In this document: positions 22,442 to 32,952 of the stretch, one piece after another
How positions within the stretch are numbered: position 1 is the stretch's first letter
Layout: each line of letters starts with the position of its first letter
DNA from: Tenggerimyces flavus
GTDB taxonomy: Bacteria; Actinomycetota; Actinomycetes; Propionibacteriales; Actinopolymorphaceae
Length of the DNA: 64,000 bases
Direction: 5' to 3'
NCBI RefSeq assembly: GCF_016907715.1
Contig: NZ_JAFBCM010000001.1
Span: 744,001 to 808,000 of the forward strand
Translations under genes and position numbers: made by a program
The notes under the pieces: model-generated
Seen by the model: only the letters and a program-made list of their open reading frames with translations
The model's database searches: none
Told to the model about the DNA's origin: nothing

Positions 22442-25222
22442 ATGACCTCGACGGACGCGCTGGTCGGACGCCAGGAGGAGCTCGCCCTCCTGCGGCGCCG
22501 GCTTGCGTCCGCCCGTGCCGGGTCGGGTCACCTGGTCGTGGTGAGCGGGCCCGCCGGGATCGGTAAGACCCGGCTGGTCGAGGAACTCGTGCGGGACTGC
22601 CCCGTCGTCGGCTGGGGTGCCGGTCTCGTGGACGCGGGGATGCCCGCGCTCTGGCCGTGGGTCCGGGCCGTACGCGACTGGCCGTCGCCGCGCGATGCCG
22701 TTGCTGCCCTGGTCGGCGGGTCCACGCAGCACGGGTACGGCTCCGCCGAGGAGGCCGCGGCGTCGACGTTCACCGCCGACACCGCTGTGGTGGACGCGCT
22801 CGCCGAGCAGGCCGCGGCGTCGCCGGGGCTGGTGGTCGTCCTCGACGACCTGCAGTGGGCGGACGCGGCGACGCTGCGCCTGCTCGACCGGCTCGGCGCG
22901 GAGATCCGGCGGCTGCCGTTGCTCGTCGTCGGGACGCATCGTGACGCCGCGGCGCTGCCCGCGGACCGTTCGGCGGAGGTGGTGAACCTCGGACCGCTGT
23001 CGCCGACGGAGGCCGCCGCGATGCTGTCCACCGCCGTCGAGGGTGCCGACCAGGCGGCGATCGGGCGTGCGGTCGAGCTCTCCGGCGGCAGCCCGCTTTA
23101 CCTGCGTACGTTGACGAAAGTCGCGGTCGAGGCGCTGCGCGGCGACCGAGACTGGGACGGCGCGACCGGCGCCGCTCCGGAGCTCCGCCACCTCGTCGCG
23201 GCCGCGATGCGAGCCTCGGGACCGCGGGTCGCGGCGGACATCGAGGCGCTGAGCGTGCTCGGTCCCGTCATGGAGCCGGACGTGGTCGCGCGGCTGCTCG
23301 GCGTTCTTTCGGCCAGCGCGGTGGTCGAGCGGCTGCTGCCGGCCGTACCCGCGGGCCTGATGGAGGTCCACTCCGGCGACCGGGTGCGGTTCGCGCACGC
23401 GCTGGTGCGGGACGCGGCGTACGCCTCGCTCTCACCGTCGCGGCGTACCGCGCTGCACCGTCTTGCCGCTGAGCTGTTGGAACCACTCGCGGTGGGGCGA
23501 GACGAGCGGGCGGGCACGGTGGCCCGGCACTGGCTGCTCGCCGAGGAGCCGGAACGTGCTGTGGGGTGGGCGATTCGCGCGGCGGCGGCTGCGTTGGCGG
23601 CGGGTGCGTACGAGGACGCGGCCTCGTATCTTCAGCTGGCACTCGATACCGGTTCCACCGCCGACCGGGCGGAGCTGCTGCTGGATCTTGCCCGGGCCTT
23701 GTACCTCGCGGGGCGGATCCAGCAGAGCGCGGAGGCCTGCGTTCAGGCCGCTGTGGAGGGCGAGCTCTCTGGCCGCGCGGAGGTGGTCGGGCGGGCGGCG
23801 ATCGTCATCCAGGGCGTCGGCCACCCGGACGTCAACCAGCGGCTCGAGGACCTGTCGCGGCGGGCGCTGCGGATGCCGGACTGCGAGATGGCGCCGGAGT
23901 TGCGGGCGCGGGTCGAGGCCCAGCTGGCCTGCGCGCTGTTCGAGCGGGAGGCCGACGACGAGGCAGCGCAGTGGGCTGCGGACGCGCTGGAGCGAGCGAC
24001 GGCCAGTGGCGACCCGAACGCCGAGCTGGACGCGATCCGCGCGTACGCCTGGCGGTATCGGCAGCCTCGGCACGATCCCGAGGTGATCGAGCTCGGCCAG
24101 CGGGCGATCGACCTGGCCGCCCGGACGGCTCGACCCCTCTCGGCGCTGTGGGCGCACACCTGGCGTTCGGACGCCGCGATCCACCAGGCGGACATGGCCT
24201 GGGCGCAGCGCGAGCTCGGCGAGATGCGTACGCTCGCCGACCGCACGCGGTTGCCGCTGGTGCGCTGGCATGTGCTGCGCCGCGAGGCCACGATCGCCGC
24301 CCTGGTAGGCGACTTCGGGACGAGCCGCGAACGGTCCGCGCGGGCCAACGAGATCGCCGGGGACTGGCAGGACGTGTCGATCCGCTTCACCAGATTCGGC
24401 CAGTCGCTCAGCCTGGCGCTGCTGCGCGACGATCCCGCGGACCTGATGCCCGGGTGGACGGACTTCCTCGGCGGCGTGCGGGGTTATCCGCTGGTCGCGC
24501 AGACCGCCATGGCCGTCGGGTTGCGGTTGTCCGGCCGCTCGGATGAGGCGTTGGACCTGTACCGGTCGCTGATCGGGCGGCTCGACGAGATGCGCACCGG
24601 GTTGGGCCCGCCCGCTCTGTCGTACCTGGCCGAGCTCGCGGTGGCCTTCGATGATCCGGACGGGTGTCGCGGCGTTCGTACCCAGCTGGAGGACATCTTC
24701 GGCGGCGCCGTCGCGATCGGCGCGGGCACGGTGGCGTACCTGGGCTCGCTCGGACGCGTGCTCGCCGAGCTCGACTTGGGCTGCGGCGAGATTTCGGCCG
24801 CTGTCGCGCACTACGAGGAGGGGCTGCGCGTCGACGCGTTGCTCGGCGCCCGGCCGTACGTCGCCCTCGGCAGCCTCGGCCTGGCCCGCGCCCTCTTCGC
24901 GTCATCCCTCCCCCGCGCCGTCTCCCTGGCCCGCGCCGCCGCGGCCGAGGCCCGCCGGCTGGACATGCCCGGCCTCCTACGCGCCGCGGATGCCTTCCTC
25001 ACCGAAGCGGCGGCGGCTTCACGTTCCGCCTCCCCGCTGTCACCGCGGGAACGCGAGGTGAGTGCCCTCGTCGCCCAAGCCCTCTCCAACCGCGACATCG
25101 CCTCGCGGCTGGTGCTGTCCGAGCGAACGGTGGAGAGCCACGTGCGCAGCATCCTCGCCAAAACCGGGCTCACCACCCGCACCGAACTCGTCCGCTGGCA
25201 CCTCGAGCAGCAGGACCTCTAG
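22442..25222 (+). CDS. Large LuxR-family ATP-binding regulator (LAL type)
   Basis: A 926-residue protein. It opens with LVGRQEELALLRRRL. The Walker A motif is GPAGIGKTRLVEEL near residues 39-52 and the Walker B motif VVVLDDLQWAD near 140. A long helical TPR-like middle (about 370-830) follows. The C-terminus is a LuxR helix-turn-helix: LSPREREVSALVAQALSNRDIASRL and SERTVESHVRSILAKTGL. LAL proteins are STAND-type signal integrators that activate metabolic or biosynthetic genes. It is divergent from the gsh operon, which makes that operon a possible target; there is no direct evidence. An ATG at 22442 is preferred over earlier in-frame starts that overlap gshA. Confidence 0.9.
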   Translation: MTSTDALVGRQEELALLRRRLASARAGSGHLVVVSGPAGIGKTRLVEELVRDCPVVGWGAGLVDAGMPALWPWVRAVRDWPSPRDAVAALVGGSTQHGYGSAEEAAASTFTADTAVVDALAEQAAASPGLVVVLDDLQWADAATLRLLDRLGAEIRRLPLLVVGTHRDAAALPADRSAEVVNLGPLSPTEAAAMLSTAVEGADQAAIGRAVELSGGSPLYLRTLTKVAVEALRGDRDWDGATGAAPELRHLVAAAMRASGPRVAADIEALSVLGPVMEPDVVARLLGVLSASAVVERLLPAVPAGLMEVHSGDRVRFAHALVRDAAYASLSPSRRTALHRLAAELLEPLAVGRDERAGTVARHWLLAEEPERAVGWAIRAAAAALAAGAYEDAASYLQLALDTGSTADRAELLLDLARALYLAGRIQQSAEACVQAAVEGELSGRAEVVGRAAIVIQGVGHPDVNQRLEDLSRRALRMPDCEMAPELRARVEAQLACALFEREADDEAAQWAADALERATASGDPNAELDAIRAYAWRYRQPRHDPEVIELGQRAIDLAARTARPLSALWAHTWRSDAAIHQADMAWAQRELGEMRTLADRTRLPLVRWHVLRREATIAALVGDFGTSRERSARANEIAGDWQDVSIRFTRFGQSLSLALLRDDPADLMPGWTDFLGGVRGYPLVAQTAMAVGLRLSGRSDEALDLYRSLIGRLDEMRTGLGPPALSYLAELAVAFDDPDGCRGVRTQLEDIFGGAVAIGAGTVAYLGSLGRVLAELDLGCGEISAAVAHYEEGLRVDALLGARPYVALGSLGLARALFASSLPRAVSLARAAAAEARRLDMPGLLRAADAFLTEAAAASRSASPLSPREREVSALVAQALSNRDIASRLVLSERTVESHVRSILAKTGLTTRTELVRWHLEQQDL

Positions 25223-25278
25223 GCTCAGCGGAGTTGTAATGTTTGCCAATTGTTGCTGAATCTTGCAAGCATCTGGTC

Positions 25279-25822
25279 ATGGACTCTGCTGCCGATGTCC
25301 GCGAGCTCTACGGCGCGGCGGGCACCTTGCTGCTCGAGCTGGGCGCCGACCCGAACGTGCTCGACGACGGCGGCGCGAACGCCCTGCACCACGCGGCAGC
25401 CGCCGGCTCACTCGAAGTCGCCTCAGCCTTGCTCGCGGCCGGCGCCGACCGCGATGCGGGACGCTCACCATGCGGCCCCCGCCCGTCCTGTGGGCGCGGA
25501 ACTTCCAGCACGTCGCCATCGTGCGCTTGCTGCTCCAGAACGGTGTGGGCCTGAACGCCTCCGACGGAGCCAAGCTCGGACTGAACGCGATCGTGACCGG
25601 GTTCCCCGGGTCATTGACGTCGCCATCGGCTGGCCGACACCGCTCATCGCGGCGGTCTCGGCTGGCCAGGTGGCCACCGTTCAGCTCCTGCTCGACCGCG
25701 GCGCCGACCCGAACGCGCCGGCCGGCAACGGCCAGACTCCCTTACAGGCCACGAAGTTCGCCGGCGACACGGCCGACGTGATCACTGCCCTACTCCGCCA
25801 AAGCGGCGCGGTCGACGTCTAG
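25279..25822 (+). pseudogene. Ankyrin-repeat protein gene broken by two frameshifts
   Basis: The coding sequence moves through three frames. It starts at ATG 25279 in frame 1 (LLELGADPNVLDDGGANALHHAAAAGS, EVASALLAAGAD). It continues in frame 3 from about 25460 (PPVLWARNFQHVAIVRLLLQNGV) and ends in frame 2 from about 25610 (WPTPLIAAVSAGQVATVQLL, DRGADPNAPAGNGQTPLQATK) at TAG 25820-25822. The repeats are clear ankyrin units. Either the gene is decayed or the assembly has two small indels. The neighbouring HNH gene and repeats suggest an unstable region. Confidence 0.7.
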
Positions 25823-25979
25823 GACCTGGCTTATGTCGTCGCGTCACCTTCGCCCGTCGCCTTGCCTTTCACACCCGCCGCTGCTTTGCTCGGTCTCACG
25901 TCACGTGCCGTCGACTCTCACTCCTTGGGGTCGGGCGGCTTCTTCTGCTTCGGGCTGATTCTTTGGCTTTGCTGATGCT

Positions 25980-26063
25980 TTGCCTTGCTGTGGTTGGGCG
26001 GGCTAGCTGGTCGGGCTGTTGCATTGCCTTGCTGTGCTTGGGCGGGCTAGCTGGTCGGGCTGT
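25980..26063. repeat. 40-bp direct repeat with 44-bp period
   Basis: Copies at 25980-26019 and 26024-26063 differ at one base (TGTGGTTGGG versus TGTGCTTGGG). They share GGGCGGGCTAGCTGGTCGGG. The 4-bp spacer TGCA makes the pair a recent tandem duplication. Confidence 0.9.
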
Positions 26064-26080
26064 GGCGGCGGTCGATTGTG

Positions 26081-26183
26081 GTGGCCGGTCCGGGGCGCGT
26101 CAAGGGCGCCGCGGCGGCTTCGCAGATGGGCGACGTCGCTTCGCGACCGCGTTGCGGCCCTTGACTCGCCCCGGCCCGGCCAC
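26081..26183. repeat. 103-bp imperfect palindrome, 27-bp arms
   Basis: The arm at 26081-26107 begins GTGGCCGGTCCGGGG and matches the reverse complement of 26157-26183 at 25 of 27 positions. The 49-bp middle holds further short GC-rich dyads. It is followed by TTTTCA but not by a long T-run. Confidence 0.85.
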
Positions 26184-26355
26184 CAGATTTTCACGCGCCG
26201 CCCCTGCCCCCGGAACAGTGTCCCGGGCAAGGCCTGCTTACCTCCAGGTTTGCTGCCGTGCTTGGGTTGCTTGTGGAGCCCCCGGGCTTGCTCGTGGCTC
26301 GGATGGAGCCGGGAGGTTGCCCTTGCTGGGTTGGGCATTAGCCTGATTCGGCTGG

Positions 26356-26361
26356 TAGAAT
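26356..26361 (+). promoter_or_regulatory. -10 box TAGAAT for the HNH endonuclease gene
   Basis: TAGAAT ends 6 nt before the ATG at 26368, a leaderless arrangement. Confidence 0.55.
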
Positions 26362-26367
26362 TGTGCT

Positions 26368-27621
26368 ATGGAATCGACCACTTGCTCGAACACTATCGGC
26401 GGCGCCGATGGTGTGTCGGCGTGGTCGATGTCTGATGACCAACTCGCCACCGCACTCCTCGACAACCAGGCCGCCCTCCACCGGCACGAAGCCCGCCGGC
26501 TCGAGCTGATCCGCGAGGCCGACGCCCGGAACCTCGCCGTGTCGGCGGGTGCGGCGAACACCGCGCAATGGGTCGCCGGCGTCCTTCGTGTTCCTTCGGC
26601 TGAGGCGGGTGCGATGGTGAAGCTCGCCAGCCACCTCGACGCCGAGCTTCCTGCCACCGCGCGGGCGTTAGCTGAGGGCGAGATCTCTGTTCCGCATGCG
26701 CGGGTGATCTCGCGGGTCGTGACGATGCTGCCGCCGCAGATCTCGACCCCGGAACTCCGCTCCGAGGTCGAAGCCACCCTGTTAGAGAGCGCAGCCACCT
26801 TCGACCCGAAGGTCTTGTCGAAGGTCGGGAACCGGCTCTTGGAGACCGTCGCTCCGGACCTTGCCGACCAGGTCCTGGAACTGAAGCTCAAACAAGAAGA
26901 AGCCAGCGCCGAACGCGACCGGTTCCTGCGTATGTCCTTCGACGCCACGTCAGGCACGTGGCGGGTCACCGCCCGGCTGCCGAAGGTGGTCGGGGAACGC
27001 CTCAAGCTGGTTCTCGACCCGCTCGCCGCACCGCAGCCCGGACCCGACGGACGTGACACCCGCCTCCCCGAGCAGCGCAATGTGGATGCTCTGGACGAGG
27101 CCTGCCGGCGACTGCTCGCTGAGCGGTTGGTGCCCTCTCATGGCGGGAATCCCACCCAGCTGGTCGTCACCGTCACCCGCACGGGTGGCCGGACCCTGCA
27201 CACCGGGATCGAACTGTCCCGCAAACTCGTCGACCAACTCATGTGCGAAGCCGACCGCACCTACCTCGTGAAGCCCGAGGACCAGCCTGGCAGAGTCACA
27301 CTGCTGACCGACACCCAACAGCGGCTGTTCCAAGGCAAACTCCGCCGCATCCTCGAACTCCGCGACGGCGGCTGCGCCTTCCCCGGATGCGACCGGCCAC
27401 CAGGCTGGTGCCACGCCCACCACGTTGTCCCGTGGAGTAAAGGCGGACCCACCACCCGCGACAACGGGGTACTGCTCTGCGGCTACCACCACCGCCTCAT
27501 CCACCAAGGCGCATGGCAAATCCGAATCGCACTCGACGGATTACCCGAGTTCTTACCCCCGGACTGGATCGACTCCCAGCGCCGACCACTCCGCAACCAC
27601 CGCCTCACCCCGGCCGCCTAA
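26368..27621 (+). CDS. DUF222/HNH endonuclease (13E12 repeat-family type)
   Basis: A 417-residue protein. Residues about 15-300 are the alpha-helical DUF222 region (AALHRHEARRLELIREADA, GEISVPHARVISRVV and FLRMSFDATSGTWRVTARLP). The C-terminal HNH nuclease has CAFPGC, CHAHHVVPWSKGGPTTRDN and LLCGYHH, with four cysteines to hold zinc and the HH and H residues of the active site. The family occurs in many copies in actinobacterial genomes (REP13E12 in mycobacteria) and often sits in repeats or mobile patches. Its cellular role is unknown. The palindromes before and after it support a mobile or repeat-associated history. Confidence 0.92.
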   Translation: MESTTCSNTIGGADGVSAWSMSDDQLATALLDNQAALHRHEARRLELIREADARNLAVSAGAANTAQWVAGVLRVPSAEAGAMVKLASHLDAELPATARALAEGEISVPHARVISRVVTMLPPQISTPELRSEVEATLLESAATFDPKVLSKVGNRLLETVAPDLADQVLELKLKQEEASAERDRFLRMSFDATSGTWRVTARLPKVVGERLKLVLDPLAAPQPGPDGRDTRLPEQRNVDALDEACRRLLAERLVPSHGGNPTQLVVTVTRTGGRTLHTGIELSRKLVDQLMCEADRTYLVKPEDQPGRVTLLTDTQQRLFQGKLRRILELRDGGCAFPGCDRPPGWCHAHHVVPWSKGGPTTRDNGVLLCGYHHRLIHQGAWQIRIALDGLPEFLPPDWIDSQRRPLRNHRLTPAA

Positions 27622-27659
27622 CCATGGCCGGGGCCGGCGGAGTGCGCGCCGCCGGCTGG

Positions 27660-27747
27660 GGGGCACCTCACCCGGCCAACCACCCCTCTACCTGGCGTCC
27701 ACCCCACGTAAAGGGGCTAATGACCATGTAAACATGATCAACGGCCC
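27660..27747 (-). repeat. 88-bp palindrome-headed dispersed repeat, copy B
   Basis: In reverse complement this segment aligns over its full length with 6075-6162. It keeps GATCATGTTTACATG, CCCCTTTACG, GACGCCAGGTAGAGGGG and GGTGAGG. The head palindrome is imperfect here. It lies 38 bp after the HNH gene stop, between that gene and the end of clpB. Confidence 0.85.
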
Positions 27748-27867
27748 TTTGCACCGGGGAGTTGCGCCGGAGCCACCGAGGAGCCACCTAGGAACACCAG
27801 GGGCCAGCCTGCTCGTCAGCCATGCCAAGACGCCACCGCTTCGCTCCAGCCACCTTCGTCACAGGCA

Positions 27868-30492
<2,625 letters not shown>

Positions 30493-30537
30493 ACGTTTCT
30501 GAGTCCCCTAAGGTGCTGCGGATCTTGGGTGTTCCCA

Positions 30538-30972
30538 CTAGCGCCGTCGACGCCGCTTGCCCTGCCAGAGCACGACCGCCTGCGTCTGTTGCGGCAGGAG
30601 CTCGGGCAGGAACGCGGCTTGCTCGTACGCGCGTTCCATCGCGACCTGGGTGCTTTCCAGCTGTTCCTCCAGGTCGGACACTCGATCCTGCAGCGCCTCG
30701 ACGAGGTGCTCCAGCTCGAGGATGCGGCGTACGCCCTCCAGCCCGATCCCCGCTGCGGTCAGCTGCGTGACGTGTCGAAGGATCTCGATGTCACGCAGCG
30801 AGTACCGCCGCCCGCCCCCGCCGGTCCGGCCTGGGGACACCAGGCCGAGCCGGTCGTAGGTGCGAAGCGTCTGCGGGTGCAGACCGGTGAGCTGAGCCGC
30901 CACGCTGATCACGTACACCGGAGTGTCCTCGTCCAGCGTGACGTCGAACGGACGGCGGCGTTCGGTGGGCAT
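30538..30972 (-). CDS. hspR: HspR heat-shock repressor (MerR family)
   Basis: A 144-residue protein. The MerR helix-turn-helix and wing are at about 18-60 (VYVISVAAQLTGLHPQTLRTYDRLGLV, GRRYSLRDIEILRHV). A leucine-rich dimer helix follows (EALQDRVSDLEEQLESTQ) and the tail is basic (GKRRRRR). HspR represses the dnaK operon by binding HAIR sites, with DnaK as co-repressor in Streptomyces. Its ATG overlaps the dnaJ stop (TGATG), as in the conserved actinobacterial order dnaK-grpE-dnaJ-hspR. A HAIR-like site lies before dnaK. Confidence 0.96.
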   Translation of the reverse strand: MPTERRRPFDVTLDEDTPVYVISVAAQLTGLHPQTLRTYDRLGLVSPGRTGGGGRRYSLRDIEILRHVTQLTAAGIGLEGVRRILELEHLVEALQDRVSDLEEQLESTQVAMERAYEQAAFLPELLPQQTQAVVLWQGKRRRRR

Positions 30973-32144
30973 CAGCTACCTCCCTGTGCCGCGCTGGGGT
31001 CACCCACCGCGCGTCGGTAGGCGTCCAGGGCTTCCTTCGCCTTCTCGTCGAGGTGATCGGGGACGACCACCTCGACCGTCACCAGCAGGTCGCCCTTCGT
31101 ACCGTCGCGCCGTGCCGTGCCCTTGCCACGTACGCGGAACGTCCGGCCGTTCGGCGTGCCCGCCGGGATCTTCAGCTTGACCTCGGGCCCCTCGAGCGTC
31201 GGCACTTGCACCTCGCCGCCGAGAGCCGCCTCGGGGAACGAGATCGGCACGGTCAACGTGAGGTGCTCGCCCTTGCGGCCAAACTTCTCGTGCGCGCTGA
31301 CATGCACGGTCACGTACAGGTCGCCGGCCGGGCCGCCGCGCTCACCGGGAGCGCCCTTGCCCCGCAGGCGAATCCGCTGCCCGTCGGCCACGCCGGACGG
31401 GATGCGAACCTGCATCGTGCGCGACGACGTACCGCGGCCGGAGCCGTGGCAGGTCGGGCACGGGTCGTCGACGACGAGCCCGCGCCCCTTGCAGTTGCGG
31501 CACGGCTCGGTGATCGAGAGCGTGCCTCCCTGCGTGGTCGCCTTCATGCCGACGCCCTCGCACTCCGGGCAGACGCGCGGAACGGTGCCGGCCTTCGCGC
31601 CCGTCCCCATGCAGTCCGGGCAGGCCGCCTCGCTCGTCATGCGGAGCGGAACGGTGACGCCGTTGACCCCGTCGGTGAACCCGATCGTGGCCTCGGTCTC
31701 GACATCGGCACCCCGGCGCGGGCGCGCGCCGGGCGGCGTCCTGGTCGTCGTACGCCCACCCGGGGTGAAGATGCCACCGAGGATGTCGCCGAGACCGCCG
31801 CCCTGACCGCCGCCGCCCTGCCGCTGGGTGAAGATGTCGTTCAGGTCGAAGTTGAACCCGCCGCCTTGGCCACCACCCTGACCACCGGGGAACCGGAAGC
31901 CACCGTTGCCGAACAGCGAGCGCGCCTCGTCGTACTCCTTGCGCTTCGCCGGGTCGGACAACACCGAGTACGCCTCGGAGACCTCCTTGAAGCGTTCCTC
32001 CGACTTGGTGTCACCCTTGTTGGCGTCGGGGTGGTTTTGCCTTGCCAGCTTGCGATACGACTTCTTGATGTCCTCTTGCGACGCGTCCTTGGAGACGCCG
32101 AGCACCTTGTAGAAGTCCTTCTCGAGCCATTCCTTCGTGCCCAT
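30972..32144 (-). CDS. dnaJ: DnaJ co-chaperone (type I)
   Basis: A 390-residue protein. The J domain at 8-75 has the HPD motif in KLARQNHPDANKG. A Gly/Phe-rich linker follows (GGQGGGQGGGFNFDL). Four zinc motifs come next: CPDCMGTG, CPECEGVG, CRNCKGRG and CPTCHGSG. The C-terminal substrate-binding domains end with LLVTVEVVVP. It stimulates the DnaK ATPase and hands over substrates. The start is the ATG at 32144; it lies 37 nt after grpE and overlaps hspR by the TGATG junction. Confidence 0.97.
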   Translation of the reverse strand: MGTKEWLEKDFYKVLGVSKDASQEDIKKSYRKLARQNHPDANKGDTKSEERFKEVSEAYSVLSDPAKRKEYDEARSLFGNGGFRFPGGQGGGQGGGFNFDLNDIFTQRQGGGGQGGGLGDILGGIFTPGGRTTTRTPPGARPRRGADVETEATIGFTDGVNGVTVPLRMTSEAACPDCMGTGAKAGTVPRVCPECEGVGMKATTQGGTLSITEPCRNCKGRGLVVDDPCPTCHGSGRGTSSRTMQVRIPSGVADGQRIRLRGKGAPGERGGPAGDLYVTVHVSAHEKFGRKGEHLTLTVPISFPEAALGGEVQVPTLEGPEVKLKIPAGTPNGRTFRVRGKGTARRDGTKGDLLVTVEVVVPDHLDEKAKEALDAYRRAVGDPSAAQGGS

Positions 32145-32181
32145 CGGCGCTCATCACCTCCCTGTAGACGTGCGCTCTTGG

Positions 32182-32952
32182 CTACTTCTTCTCATCTTCG
32201 GCTGATTCGGAGGTGACGTCGTCGCCGGCGAGGATGTCACCGAGATCGCCCAGGTCCTCCGGGGCTGCCTCGGTCGTCTCCGCTGCCTCCGGCGCGGCCT
32301 CTGGCTGGGCGGCCGCTTGCGGCGGCAGTCCGACCGTCGGCTCGACGACCGCGACGCGCGCGGCGCGCAGCACTCGCTCGCCGTGCCGGTAGCCCGGCTG
32401 CAGGATCGCCGAGCACGTCGGCCCGTCGACCTCGTCGGAGTACGCGTGCATCAGCGCCTCGTGGATGCGCGGGTCGAACGCGTCGCCGACCTCGCCGTAC
32501 CGCACCAGGCCGAGCTTGCCGAGGATCGTCTCGAGCGCCTCGGACACCGCCTTGAACCCGCCCTGGAGCTCCTCGTGCTCACGCGCGCGGCCGATGTCGT
32601 CGACGACCGGCAGCAGCTCGGTGAGCACGTTCGCCACCGCGAGCTCCCGGTTGACGTCGCGGTCCCGGTCGACGCGCCGCTTGTAGTTGACGTACTCCGC
32701 CTGCAGGCGCTGCAGGTCGGCAGTACGTTCGGCCAGCTTCTGCTCGAGCTCCGCGACCTGCGCCGGCGCCTCGCCAGCGGCGTCCACCGGCGGCTGGCCC
32801 GCGGTCATCCCGCTGGCCGCCGCCGCGTCGGCGGGCGCTCCTCTTCCCTGCACCTTGCGTGCCTCTCCGGTCTTGGGGTCGATACGCCGACGGTCGTGAA
32901 CGACGTGGCCGCGTTGCTCACCGGCCTCGGGGTCCCGGCCTTCCTGCGTCAC
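32182..32952 (-). CDS. grpE: GrpE nucleotide exchange factor
   Basis: A 256-residue protein, longer than the E. coli protein because of a charged N-terminal arm of about 60 residues and an Ala/Glu-rich tail (about 205-256). The central coiled coil ([34 protein letters not shown]) and the beta domain ([43 protein letters not shown]) are typical. GrpE releases ADP from DnaK. The GTG start overlaps the dnaK stop (GTGA). Confidence 0.96.
   Translation of the reverse strand: MTQEGRDPEAGEQRGHVVHDRRRIDPKTGEARKVQGRGAPADAAAASGMTAGQPPVDAAGEAPAQVAELEQKLAERTADLQRLQAEYVNYKRRVDRDRDVNRELAVANVLTELLPVVDDIGRAREHEELQGGFKAVSEALETILGKLGLVRYGEVGDAFDPRIHEALMHAYSDEVDGPTCSAILQPGYRHGERVLRAARVAVVEPTVGLPPQAAAQPEAAPEAAETTEAAPEDLGDLGDILAGDDVTSESAEDEKK

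Larger units (their letters stand above)
25823..26367. other. Gene-free, repeat-rich stretch of 545 bp
   Basis: No credible gene is seen. The first 150 bp are rich in CTTTGC/GCTTTG words. The stretch then holds a 40-bp direct repeat, a 103-bp imperfect palindrome and a promoter for the HNH endonuclease gene, described separately. Confidence 0.7.

Noticed and set aside
25820-26370. Short open frames in the 26-kb gap as genes.
   Set aside because: They are driven by the repeats, have no ribosome binding site, and their translations change with the repeat copy.
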